A DNA stretch of 64,000 bases, taken from contig CAJNYU010000114.1 of the NCBI GenBank assembly GCA_905331475.1, positions 496,001 through 560,000 of the forward strand, in the 5' to 3' direction. Positions 50,333 to 62,699 of the stretch are shown here, piece after piece. Each line of letters opens with the position of its first letter. The stretch's first letter is position 1. Under the pieces are notes generated by a model. It saw only the letters and a list, made by a program, of their open reading frames with translations. It did not search any database and was not told where the DNA came from. A program made the translations under genes and the position numbers. The DNA comes from Rotaria socialis. Lineage: Eukaryota; Rotifera; Eurotatoria; Philodinida; Philodinidae.

Positions 50333-53300
50333 ATATGCCTAGAGTTTCGGCGTTTAATTTTCTTTGTCTATTATTTATTTTATTTTTCATACTTTTTATC
50401 CCTAATCAAATGTAGTGTTACGATTAAATACTTGTATTTTTCTCAACTTATGCATATTTTTACCTTCATTGAATGCATTTCATCATGCATCCGTTAAGTG
50501 TTCAGCGCAATTCTTTGTTGTTTTACATTATATGATGTGCAATGACACACACACACACTGCCTTTGTCTGTGTATTTTTCACATGTAGAAGGATTGAATA
50601 ATAAGACTAGATTAGGTATGAGTCGAACAATATTTGCAAAGCAATCGACACACAATAGTTTCGAGGCTTATACTCAAATGTAAATTGTTAGGAGTCTTAA
50701 AACAAGATACAAATATAAAACATAACTATCTAAAACAGACGAAAGCTTATTGATACACCAAACGGAGTATGATACTATCGATCATCTACAACATAAATAT
50801 GTGTAATGAAAGAATCATTCTGAATTGCTATCACAATGAAAATTATATGATGCGCAAATTAAAGTTTTTGTGCAAAAAACCAAAACTAATTTTAGAATGT
50901 TAATTATTTTAAAGAATGATCTCTGTAACGTTCTTTTTCTAAAACTTGATTGAATACGTAAGTAATAGACATTTCTGAATGAGATTGAACCAACAAATAT
51001 TCAAAAGTCACATGCAAAGATACAAGATATTTGGTGTTCAAATTTTCATTTGTATTCGAATGGACTTTGAATCCGGTGGTAATACGATTTTCAATCAATC
51101 TGTATATTTTCACAGGTCGATATTGTATCTCTCCTTCATTAATATATGCGTTTTTGGTCTTATTTATTGTGAATGTTTTACCAGTGTTTATGGTATACAA
51201 ACAAAGCAAGCCGCTCTACGTAAATTGCTGCTACTCTTTGCGCCATTGAATCAATATGTATTATTCAGACATTTTCTGCCTCTTGTAATATCACAAAACA
51301 ATGATCATGAATATTTCCATCAAACTTCTTGTGTGAACGCCTTATGTTGTAACGACCTCCTGTTGATATTATTGTCTTTATCATTAAAAATGTTCGTTGA
51401 GGAGCAAATTTTTAGTTTTTTGTTAACTTCAATCTATTTATTTCAGCATTTCAGTAGAAATTTTCGATGAGAATATAACGAATATTGGAGCTTGACGATT
51501 AGGATTTAATTCATAACGATCAAAATCGATGTTGTTGTAGATCCATTTTTCTTAAGTAAACGGTGTAACATGACAAACTTATTGCAGTAAAATATTCGTA
51601 CCAATAATACGACCCGTACTTTTCGACTTCGGTTGATATTTACCAATAGTTTGCATGTTTATCAAAAATTCAACAATCAACTCTTGTCGACAAAACAAAC
51701 TATGTAAAATACAGTTATATTGATCATGAGAATGAACCTAAATTATTATTTATACAATAGGGCATGTTTTTGGTTTAGCAGAGAAGCGTTCATCTATTCA
51801 ATTCGGTTTGTTTTGCAATGTATAAGCAATCAAACAAAAACTCAAGTGTTACTTAAATCAGGAATGTATGAGTATATGAATTAAAAAGACTTTGTTTTTG
51901 ATTATCAATAAATATTTTATCTGAAATCATTTCATTTCATGAGGTATCCAAAAGATTCACGCGACCGTTTATCTATCTACGAAGCAAGTATCGTAGGACT
52001 GATAAATTAATCATCCCAACAGTCATTATTTTATTTGCTATTACTTTCATGCAAAACCATCTCGTTATTTTCTTCATTCTACATTATAACATACATTTTT
52101 CAACTAACTATAAACAATTTTATGATCAATCATGATCATAATGAAAGAAAAATATTGAAAGGCATATCCATTTTAATTTTATCAAAATCACGGAAACTTC
52201 AGCTATGAGTACAATCATAAATCAAACACTCGTATGAATACTGATTGATTTCCCTTTAGAATTACTCTTATTTCAATTCCAATTATAGCTTAAGTAATGA
52301 TAATGCCTTATTTAACGAATTTCGATGCTAACATTCTACGCAGAAACTAAAGAAAATCTCGAATATCTATATAATTATGAACGGCATCTTTAATACCTTC
52401 TTTATTCAATTTTTCAAGCAACAAAGTAATTTACTACATCAATTAATATAGCGTGTCTTCAATTCAAAATTGTAATATGTTAAGCAAACGGTTGATTTAG
52501 TTTCTGATCTTTCATCGTATCCTCAATGTAAACATTAAGTGAATAAATATCTGAATTAGATCTTGCTATTTTATTCCTATGTTTAGAACGCATCGGTATT
52601 TAAACAGATGTGCAATGTCAAAGCTGGTACTAGACGTGCGAAATCAGCTATTCTAATCACATTAATATCCAGAGGATGCGTTGCACATGGTCGACCAATT
52701 GTAGATTTATTGGTTGAACAATCAAGTCAAAGCGTTAGATATAGTCGTTAACAATTACTAACTGATTAAGTTTTAGGTAAAGTAACCCGATTGCTTTGTT
52801 TTGTTCAAGAAAAACGTTTTTTCATAGAAAAATGGTTTAGTTATTATTTGTTCTTGTCATGTTTCTACATGTTGTTTTCGTTTTCTAAGCAAATAAATGA
52901 AATTATTTCTTCTGCTTTAGTCACATTGATTAGATGTAATTGAATTGCTTTAAATAAACGATGCAATGCTATTGCTGTTTTAATATTTACATTTCATGGA
53001 ATCGATAAGTTCCAAATATAGATTTAACTGATTGAAACAAAGGATGATTTTGATTTAACGAAAGAAAAAAATTAATTATTCTACTTTATTAATCAATTTA
53101 TAATTCAATTATATGAATTATTTGAATATAAATGTTTTTTATTAATCCGAAAAATATTTTCATTAAGTAATTCCATAAAAATTAGTTAGATTGCGCGATA
53201 TAAATTTAGATTGTTACCAACGAAGAAACAACAAAGTTTCAGGACGAATATACATTAAAAAGACTCGTGCAAGAAAATAGCATCAGTTCAATCATCGTTT

Positions 53301-54101
53301 GTTTTTTCTTAACTGTTCATTGGTAATTATTTTTAGCACTAACTTTTCAGCTCACACTTGTTTTTTTTCAATCTTCGTATAACTCCTCTTAGGAAAAGAA
53401 TAAGTCGCATTGATCTAGATGTTGCATCCTGGCAATCCTAAAACCTACTTTGATTCAGTGATATATATATATTATTCCTCATCAAATAGAACAAGGTTTT
53501 TAGGTTAATTTAATACTTTATTGGATAATTATATAAATCGATTTATGAGATTTAAACATTAATTTGTTGTATGTCGTCTACTAGATTTTTCTATAGAGAA
53601 AATGATGAGAAAAATATAAAGTGCTTTTATCAATAAACTATTCTTTGGTATGTATGGAAAATATAAGAGTGCAACCAATAAATCAATATAAAATATATAT
53701 TAAAAATCGATTATTGGCTTGCACTGTTTCTATTAAATCCATGTGCATTAAATTCTTCTAATATACCGTAAAAAGAAAAAGAATAACTCTATTAAAACTG
53801 CGCCCTCTGCTTTGTCCCTTTTCACTATTGGATTTTTTTATTGAGCCATTTATGTTATTGTTCGTCTCTTGTTTGTCTCAGTCTACCATGGTTTCCGTTT
53901 GTTCTGCTTCACTTCGCCTCTGGTACATGATTTTTTTTCTTTTTCTGTTCATATTTTGTGTTGATGTTGATTTCTGTTTCGTTGTTCGAAAAACAAAAAT
54001 TGTCTAAATGATGAATATCACATTAGAATTAATTTTAGATACTATTTTTGTTTAGTCCATACTTTTTTATTTTAATAATACGAATAACAAAACTTAAAAT
54101 C
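50333..54101. other. intergenic with a decayed minus-strand gene
   Basis: Apart from the pseudogene-like stretch at 50904-52990, the region is AT-rich spacer. A TATATATATATA run is at about 53461-53472. The 163-codon plus-strand frame at 50979-51470 is the shadow of coding-like minus-strand sequence. Confidence 0.45.
50904..52990 (-). pseudogene. decayed protein-coding gene, family not identified
   Basis: Read on the minus strand from about 52990 downwards, successive short segments look coding but change frame and carry stops: IKTAIALHRLFKAIQLHLIN, EQNKAIGLLYLKLNQLVIVN, then HPLDINVIRIADFARLVPAL or overlapping RFDLIVQPINLQLVDHVQR, LLLEKLNKEGIKDAVHNYID, EVEKYGSYYWYEYFTAISLS, WIYNNIDFDRYELNPNRQAP with IFVIFSSKIS, HDHCFVILQEAEN, and finally an intact 101-codon stretch (50904-51209) ending EKERYRDHSLK. 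Codon use matches the real genes here. EQNKAIGLLY resembles the start of tetratricopeptide-type repeats. I cannot name the family. The alternative is an active gene with many small exons whose boundaries I failed to find, but the in-frame stops between segments argue against it. Confidence 0.45.
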
Positions 54102-56588
54102 ATGGTGATTCCATTTTCGAATACAAAATTACGTGTACCACAAGGTTTTCAAAGTCTTTTAGTTGGTTTATCGACTGAAATTCTTCGTAGTCAACCAAGA
54201 GATATTCATGAATTTGCTGCTGATTATTTTGAAAAATTACTTAGAAGGCGAGGTAAGCATTTTATTTTATTCGACCTTATCGTCCATGATGATGTTTTAT
54301 TTAAAATCATCATAGAATAATTTACACTTTTTTCTCTCAAAATCGCATAAATTAGTTAATGAATTGATTTCTAAATGATATATAGAAGTAAACCAATCAA
54401 TTTGAAACCTATTAAACTAATTTTTAAAGATAGTTCTATAGACAATTTTCTTTGACACTTGCAAACTGTATGGTAACTATGCTAATAAAAGACGTTAGCA
54501 ACCATGTTTTACATACTGAATAACTGTATCCTATATATGATCTTTACTCTATTCGTCTATACAATATCATCTGCTTCAATGGTCCATCTCTCAACACAGA
54601 GAAAACGAGATGAATTGTCCTAATGGATCGTCGATCATCATCAACGGATACACGCCAGCCTATCCGGCGCATGTCTCATCATCAACCAGCGATGTAGATC
54701 GTCTCATTATTTTTTCTTCTCTTTCTCTGTGTCCTATTTTCTTACTATGTATCTATCACATTACTCTTCGCGTGTTGGGTTCCCCGTCTACTAACGTTAT
54801 ATCATCAAATGTACGTTCATTGAAGTTTGATTGTTTTCTGTATATATTTGTCTATTCCTGATAATCATGATAACTCATTCTAATGAAATCATTCTTGACA
54901 ACGCATATACATAAACATACGCCAGCAAAGTCAAGACGTGATCAATATGGAATTATTTGTTTGTTTGTTTGTACTTGCTCATTGAATACTCGTCATCTTT
55001 TGTCTTACCTACCAATCAATCATTACTATGCAATACAATAGTAGTCATAGAGAATAATAATGATAATTATAATAGAATGGATGCATTTATCTGCATATAG
55101 ACAGTATAAAGATGCTCAAAATTATTATATGAGTTGATTCAAATGTAATACGTTGTCCACAACGTTTTACTTCTATTCATGTTATGCATATATATATATG
55201 CAGAGATTAAGCTAGGAGAAAGAAAAAAGAATTATCAGAGCCTCAAAAGAATTACAATATATAGTGGATCAAAATTAATCAATGAAATGAATAAGAAAGT
55301 GACTAAAAGTGTGTACTTGTAAAAAGGCGTTGGTATCATTCGCCCTCGGGCGCATGTATGAAAAAAATTTCGAAATGAAAAATGCTTCGATTACTATAAC
55401 GTTTCTTTTCTCTCTCTCTCTCTCTCTGTCTCTCTCGACTCGATCGACCATCATGAGCTTTTGAATACATAGAAAGAAATGACTTATATGTATGATGAAA
55501 AAGTTCATCAATCTGGTCGAAGCGCAACAATTTTTGCTGATTCGCTCGTTCTTTCTCTACTAAAGAAGAAATATAGAAACATAGAAGAAAGAAAGAGAAT
55601 AAGAACAGTTCTAATGACAAAACACTCTTATGGCTATTAAGACTCAAAGTATAAACTAACTACCACCAAGTAGAACAATCCAGAGAAGCTGAAGAAAAAT
55701 ATACTTGGATAAAAATCAATACAGAATGGGTGCGTGTACCGCAAAGCTGAAGAGAAACAATGGAAAGTATCTAAAAAATGATTCATCAATACCAAATAAA
55801 GAAAATTCAACTTGCGAACAAATATTATCAACCAATGCTGACAAATTTGATAATGTACCTTTTATTGATTCGGAAGAAAAATTAGCAACAACACCACCAC
55901 AATTATCGCCTTCAAATGATAACGATGAGCATACCACAGTAAAAAACGATTTTGAAACTAATCAATCATTTTCAAACGCTGAAACAATTGATAAACTTAA
56001 ACAAGAAGTTGCAACATTTGTTCGTGAAAAAATCTTGACAAATGCTGAAGAAAAGCAAAAACTTGTTGATTACGTACATAAAAGAATTATTGGTAATGCA
56101 ACAGAAAAACGACTTGTTAATGAATATCTTGAAGAATGTTTTAATAATATTCAACAGAATCAACCAGTAGAAAATGATAATAAAATAAAACAACGTTTAA
56201 TGAATATCATTACAATTTATGTTGCATCACAATCATCGGATAATTCATTTTTGAAAGCACTCTACGATAAAATGGGTTCTGCACTTGATTTAAATTCGTT
56301 AAATGCTGAAATAAATGAACACGAAGTTGTTAATGTAACTGTAACAAAACGAGTACGACAAGTTTTTCTTGATGATTCATCTTCATTATCACCAAACAAA
56401 AATTTTAACACAAAAAATACTGTTATTCATTTATCAAATAATGAACATAATATTCCCGATGATTTGCCTGATGATATAAGACGTAAAGCTGAACAAGTGT
56501 TGAATAGTTTTAATGATGTAATTCATTCGAAACAACTCTAGGTTTAACTTTCTTGCTTTTTTTATACTAATGCGCATGGTTTTTTCTC

Positions 56589-56619
<31 letters not shown>

Positions 56620-59600
56620 TTTTCATAAGCAATATACTATTATTGCTATTGTACGTCTTCTATGTGTTTGATATTTCAATAAGGAGAAAAGGTTTTTCAG
56701 AAAAATTCTACTTCTACTAAAAATAGATTAATCAATCAATAGATTGGATTCTAATGAATGATTGATGACATAATTAAATCATATATTGATTAGAAATAAT
56801 ATAAGTTCCTTGCAGTCGTAAGAAGATATCTTATAATCTTAGTTACACTATTGAGAAAGTTTATAAACTATAATTGTATTTGATAAAGAATGTCATCAAG
56901 AAATATTTATATTGTCTGACGAAGTATGTTTAGAAATGCTCATAAGAGAATATTTTTCATCGTTGAACATCGCTCAATTGAATATCTTACATATAAATTG
57001 ATTTTAAGCTAGATTCCAATATCGCAAATTTTGATCTCAATGATTGCATCATAAAGTTTTGTTTTGTTTTTATCTAAAATTTGGTAAAACTTTTATGAAT
57101 TGATTTAAAACAAAAACCTGTTGTTCTTCTACAATATTTCATAAATCAACAGTCAAAATGCTATTCCGTCATTGTACACAGATCATGCTTCTCAAAGTTT
57201 ACAAATATAACTATTTAAAGATAGATAGTGTGATTTAATGAGATGCATATATAACTAAATTTAACTGAGAAATCATTTCTTCACTCTGTATAATATAGTT
57301 TGTCGCAGACATTTTTGTATCTTCTACATAATACATCCATTTTCCAAAGAAAAAAAAATTGTATGGAAGTACTCTCGATTAAATCTATTTTCGATTGATT
57401 GATTTCTTTCAAAATGAATTCAAGTAGATAAAAATGCTGATAAGGATTCATCCTAGGATGATCATTACTATCTTAGGAGCATTATGTATCGTTTAGAGCA
57501 AGGTCAATCATATTTGTCTGACAAACAAAGTTCACTTGAAGATCGATATTATAATAATCATAGTTTTCAAGTATGTTATTACTCTCAATCAAAATATATC
57601 ATTTTCTATACTGTTATTTCAGGAAGAGTATCGAGTTAATGATCCTAATATTAATGGTGCAGCAACAAAAATTCAAGCGAATTTTCGTGGTCATCAAACA
57701 AGAAGAAGTGTCGAACATATGCAAGACGAAGTTTGTTGAAATATTTCATATTTTTGCCTTTGCTTATTTATGTCTTTTTTCTTCTATATAAATACTTATC
57801 AGAGCAAAAAAGTGATTGATGCTGATCGACAAGAATTAGGTATTGGTCGTGAACAAACCGAAACACCAAATGACAATGAATATCTTACAGATCGAGTAAT
57901 TCTAAATAATAGAGAAAAAAATAATGATAATTAGTTGTTTTCCATGATATTATCTAGAAATCATCACCTTTACTCAGCAACCGTATGGGACACCAAGCAT
58001 ATAGTAATGATGTAATGAATTTATTCAATATTTTCTTTGGAATATATTACTAAATATTGTTTCATTCAGACTCATCAAATACAAGCAACTGCAGAAGATG
58101 ATGATGAAGAACGAGAAGATTCTCCTGTTGATGAACCAGAAGAACAATATCAAGAAGAAGATAGTGAAATTGAAAAACAAAAACAAGAAATTGCTGCAAG
58201 AGCTATTCAAGTTTGTTTCTATTTAAAGAAGCTTTTTTGCATATTAATATAATTTCAAGTTTCCTAATCAGGTAGGATATCGTGGTTCAAAAGATCGACA
58301 AAATAGTCACCGAGAACAAGAATCGCCTGGTAGTAAACTTGAATCTACGCAGCTATCTGATCGACGAACACGTCAGGTATTTTTTATCTTTCTGAAGCTA
58401 AGATTACCGCGACAAATCCTATTTCGATAGCAATAGACAATCATCGTTAGCGTTAAAAAAAACAGGAAAAAGAAGCTTTCTGCATGGCTAACGCTCAATG
58501 GATTGCAGATGAATTAGAAATTTTTGTTTGATTGATCAGCATTCAATGTCTCTTTCTCTCTTTATATATATATTTACTATATTTATTGATATTTTAGGAA
58601 TTTGAGAATGAAAGAACACCAACACCGCCATCAACTCGTTTTAGCGAAAAAATCGATAGTGATCGTCAGGATCTTGGCGGAAATTTAACTGCAAACGATC
58701 AACTAGAAACTGGTGAGCTTAAAATAGGATTCGTTCGATTTTAAAAATTCAGAATACTGAAATTCGATTGTTTCAAATTAATTTTTCTGAAGTCAATTTG
58801 AATCGTATTCAAAATTTTGGAAGCAATTAGTTTTTGTTTAAATCTTTAAGTCGTTCGAAAGATACAATATTTCTATTGTTCAATTGATATTTTCTACACT
58901 TTTCTCACAGACTCTAAACGATAACTTGTCAATAATCAAATCATATATATTCGTTATTCTCTACGTATAATCTATTATAGATCCGCTGATAACAGTAATG
59001 TTAACTCCATCGATTGAAATTTTCATGATTCGACTTAGTCCAAGACTCGATTCAATCGATTCTAGTTAGCTAAATGTTTTCAGTTCAATCTAGTTTTCTC
59101 TCTATAGATATGCATAGAAATGATATCTACTACCACTGATTTTCTTCTTTTCTTTTCTTCAGCATGACATAACTTCATATCTAAGTATAATGAGAAAGTT
59201 CACAATAACTAGCAATGCAAGTCCGATGCTTCTCTTGATAGCATTGTCGCTGAGAAAAAATTTCGCCAATGGATAAAGTAAATATGTCAGAATAGCCTAT
59301 CGACAGAGAAGAGAAAAAAAAAGAAAGGAGAATATCAGTCGAGTACAATTACGAATCATCCGTAGTGGATATTATTTGCATTCTACAGAATTTATTTAGA
59401 TTCATACAGATAGATAAGCAAAAAGCACACAAGAAAAAAGCATTCCTCATCTGAGTCTTTGTCTACGTATATCTATAAATATAAGCCAAACATAATTAGT
59501 TGAACGAGTAGAACCATTTACTTCAGTTGAAATACTCTTTCGGTAAGTCTATTCAAAATATATCGTTAGCACAGCTCGTTGCATTTTCTTGTTTAAGTAC

Positions 59601-60597
59601 TTGGAACGCATAAATGCATTTTTCATATTACGTCAAGGTTTTTGTCATCTACGTAATTATATCTAACATAGAAATCCTTTCACTGGTTTTTAATAATAGT
59701 AACACATTATTGGTTATATTAGAGAGATGCTACGTACAGTTGTCTACTAGTATAATTGTCTGTCAAAGAGATGAATTTAAGCCTTCATTATCAACATCAT
59801 GCATACGACATCCAACACTAGACTGTATTTGTCATTCGTTTTATTGCTAGAGAAAATTAGTGTATATGCCAACATACAAGATATCGTTGACATTTGACGG
59901 TAAGATCTGAATGCTTGATGATCGATTGAATATAGAGCAACTATTTATCTTATATAGAGCAGAGGTTAAAAATGACGCCGTTTACAAATTGAATCATAGC
60001 TGTCTATAAGCAAAAGTCAATAGGTCATTATTTGTCTTTTCTATTTAAGGTGAAAACGACGATACTGATCGACCACGTCTTGAACGCGAACCAACACAAT
60101 TAAGTGAAGATTTTGAACGACATACACAAGTTCCACGTGATTCAGATTTTGATCGAGAATTACAACCGAATTTCAAAAACGAAGACGACGATATGAATCA
60201 TTCAAATCTAGACAAAGCCGCTACACGTATTCAAGCTTCTTATAGAGGTTATAAAACTCGTAAAGAATTAAGTTCCATAGGTACTCATGAGCAACATCCA
60301 TCATCGACATCTCCACGTACACATGACGAATACGATAATACTCACAATAAAAGTAGAATATTCTTCTTTTTTCTTTTCTATATTTTATTTACATTCACTT
60401 TTTATTTTTCTTAATTCTAGTTTTATCACCATCAGCTGAATATCATCCGGAAGTCGATGGTGAAGATGACGATAATGCAGCAGCTACTAAAATTCAAGTA
60501 TGAATTTATTTTCCTATGATTATTTCAATATTTCTTTTTGTTTTAAATTAAGGCTGCTTATCGTGGATATAGAGTTCGAAAAGATTTGGAAAAATAA
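54102..60597 (+). CDS. SPA17: SPA17-like sperm-tail protein: R2D2 (RIIa) domain plus four IQ motifs
   Basis: Eleven exons: 54102-54252, 57497-57570, 57623-57730, 57803-57895, 57958-58011, 58070-58210, 58272-58376, 58598-58712, 60050-60352, 60421-60497 and 60553-60597, joining in frame to 421 residues. The N-terminus (IPFSNTKLRVPQGFQSLLVG, then AADYFEKLLRRR) is the RIIa-type dimerisation/docking domain of SPA17. LEDRYYNNHSFQEEY in exons 2-3 matches human VEDRFYNNHAFEE. Four IQ motifs follow: ATKIQANFRGHQTR (exon 3), ARAIQ-VGYRG (exons 6/7), ATRIQASYRGYKTRKEL (exon 9) and ATKIQ-AAYRGYRVRKDL (exons 10/11). SPA17 binds AKAPs through RIIa and calmodulin through IQ, in the flagellar fibrous sheath and in cilia. 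Mammalian SPA17 (about 151 residues) has one IQ motif. The linkers are acidic. Intron 1 (3.2 kb) contains another gene; intron 8 is 1.3 kb. Confidence 0.9.
55726..56541 (+). CDS. single-exon protein with N-myristoylation-type start, nested in SPA17 intron 1
   Basis: Intact 271-residue reading frame inside intron 1 of the SPA17-like gene, same strand. I chose the ATG at 55726 because it starts MGACTAKLKRNNGKYLKN: Gly2, a small residue at 3, Cys4 and basic residues give a classic dual myristoylation/palmitoylation signal; an ATG-less in-frame stretch lies upstream. Residues about 95-175 form charged helices (IDKLKQEVATFVREKILTN, EEKQKLVDYVHKRIIGNATE, RLVNEYLEECFNNI). The C-terminus has another helix (PDDIRRKAEQVLNSFNDVI). 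Codon use matches real genes. No family recognised. Membrane-anchored, perhaps dimerising or docking, is inference; it could be a flagellar partner of the host gene, but position alone does not show that. Confidence 0.72.
   Translation: MGACTAKLKRNNGKYLKNDSSIPNKENSTCEQILSTNADKFDNVPFIDSEEKLATTPPQLSPSNDNDEHTTVKNDFETNQSFSNAETIDKLKQEVATFVREKILTNAEEKQKLVDYVHKRIIGNATEKRLVNEYLEECFNNIQQNQPVENDNKIKQRLMNIITIYVASQSSDNSFLKALYDKMGSALDLNSLNAEINEHEVVNVTVTKRVRQVFLDDSSSLSPNKNFNTKNTVIHLSNNEHNIPDDLPDDIRRKAEQVLNSFNDVIHSKQL
56590..56617. repeat. (ATT)n microsatellite
   Basis: Nine ATT units about 50 bp after the stop of the nested gene, within its 3' flank and the host intron. Confidence 0.85.
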
Positions 60598-62327
60598 AAG
60601 CACGTTTTTGATATAATGAACACAATTCCATATAATTAACTAATGTTTGCGTGTTTGTTTGTTTGTTTTTCTTAATTCTTTGTTTGCTCTTTGAAATTTC
60701 ACAAAATTAATTAATTAATTTGTTTTTGACTTGTATTTGTCTTTAATTATTTTTATCAACACTATTGTTTTAATTCGTATTTATGTATTATATGTGCTTT
60801 TCACTATATATGCCTTCGTATTTTATCACTTATTATTGTTTTCGCACGTATCTTACACAAGACAATAGTTTTAATGTAAAATTTCTGGAAAACAAAAGAA
60901 AACGAATTTATAGATGAATATATAGAATAAAAAAGAACAAAATCATTTAAACTACTGATTATATTTACAGCCATCAACTATTGATGAATGTTAATTTTAC
61001 ACGAGTAATTAAAAATGACAATTAAATATATAAATATCTAAGGGTAAGATTGATAATAAATCATTCTGATGAATGGAGACGATATGCCAATGGAAGCATA
61101 GGTCTTTACTGTATATATAACGATATCAATCCAATGATTACTATATTATGCAGTAAAACCTGTAGATATTATAAAATGAATTATGGAGTAAGAACAGCAT
61201 TGATTAAATATTGTGTCAGATATGATATTTTTTATAGCGTAGAAATCATCACTAGGATGGTCATATTTATTTATTATTCTATATGTCAAGATAAATTGTT
61301 TAGGATGCATATCAGTTAAGTATGAGACCAAAAAACAAATGAAAGAAACAAGTTCTTTTCTTTTTTTGTCTAGTAGATTGTTTATATTTTGAATCAAGAA
61401 TTGATTTTGTATATATTATATATAGGAATTTTTTCGACTTTAATTATCCATCAACAACTTAAACGTTCTATGTACATTACTGGAAGCGCTTTCTTATGTC
61501 ATCATGTTTGTATAACATATCAATGAGTGTAACATAAGTCATGTAATTTTATGTCCAGAGAGTTCAAATAAGTAGTTGGGGAGTTTAAGATTGTTTTTCT
61601 ACTGAGTCGTTATTGTCCTCTAAGAAAAGTACTAGTTACTTTCTATGCACAATATTGATTCTTTTTTGTTTTGTTTCGATATAAATCATTGGTGCCAAAA
61701 TATAAAGTCATCATTTTATTATGTATAAATCATATTCATCTTTTTGGAAAATAAAATTTGTATAAAATCAAAATGTATATAAAAATAACTTTTCAGTATC
61801 ACGGATCTAGCTAATTTCTTTGTGTAATTTTCATACTGTATGTAGAAAAACATTCAAAATTTCCTATAGTTCATTTCAGATAAATCCTTTGTCGGTATGC
61901 CGTCTTTACATAAAGGAAACGACTATCTGTAAAATACTAAGCCAAGGATAACTCCATGACATGCGTGATCTTTTCTTCTTCCCATTAGTTCTCTTCTTTT
62001 TTTGCTTCCATACATAAATTCTTACTCTTATATAAGAAAAATGCTTTTTGGATTAGTTTCGTATTTTCTTTGAAATCGTTGGTAAGAAAAAACAAAAGAA
62101 AAAGAAACGTACAATAGATGATTATCAATAAGGAGGATGAATAACGTGACCGATAATAGTAAAAACTAATCTCTTATGCACGGTATAAAAACATGAAGAA
62201 GAAAACAAACAGAAGCATTTGAGGAGTTCAGCAAAAATTCATTCGATACTTAATTCAGTCACAACCAAAACGGCAATACATCATTCATTCATCCGATTGC
62301 AAAAATAATAATAATTATACACATATC
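60598..62327. other. intergenic, no gene seen
   Basis: AT-rich spacer with GTTTGTTTGTTT runs at about 60650-60668. Overlapping frames on both strands at 61050-61397 look like chance. Confidence 0.5.
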
Positions 62328-62699
62328 ATGGTTTCAACTTCCAATCTATTATTTATTACTGGTAACTGCTTTTTGTGTTTTTATTCTTAAACAGCTAATA
62401 TATTTCAATAATTTGATGGATCTTTAGCATTATGTTTTGTTCTGATGCAAATGAATTCATCGACAATAGTCGATGGTTCATATTCATTATTGATGGAGAA
62501 AGACAACAACGATAAACAAGAACATCATGATAATGGTTATCCTGGATATCTACAACAGCGTTCAACTCATTTACAAAGTCCATCAGCATCTTTTAAAGAT
62601 CTATTGAATAAAAAATATGGTAGTCAAAATTTTTATTCAACGAACCGGGAATCATTTGGTCGAAAACATCATTGGGATGCATTTTTTGGTCGACGTTAA
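62328..62699 (+). CDS. predicted neuropeptide precursor with two amidated peptides
   Basis: Two exons, 62328-62361 and 62428-62699, with a 66-nt GT-AG intron, give 101 residues. Splicing creates a signal peptide: exon 1 gives MVSTSNLLFIT and exon 2 continues ALCFVLMQMNSSTIVDG. A Gln/His/Asp-rich propeptide follows. Near the C-terminus are prohormone-convertase sites: KK, then YGSQNFYSTNRESF-GRK, then HHWDAFF-GRR and stop. Gly before each dibasic site is the amide donor, so the predicted products are a 14-residue ...RESF-amide and a 7-residue HHWDAFF-amide. Ending exactly at GRR is typical of neuropeptide precursors. I do not recognise either peptide as a known family. They would act as secreted signals on GPCRs; the receptor is unknown. 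The reading frame of exon 2 alone lacks the signal peptide, so the gene is easily missed. Confidence 0.72.

Noticed and set aside
50979..51470. 163-codon plus-strand reading frame
   Set aside because: Codon pattern is poor and it is antisense to coding-like minus-strand segments; it is a shadow of the decayed gene.
52608..52751. 47-codon plus-strand frame beginning MCNVKAGTRRAK
   Set aside because: The opposite strand reads at least as well (HPLDINVIRIADFARL) and agrees in direction with the decayed minus-strand gene, so I assign the coding signal there.
59614..59850. 78-codon frame with a hydrophobic start inside SPA17 intron 8
   Set aside because: It looks like a weak signal peptide but has no cleavage sites, domain or codon bias; intron sequence by chance.
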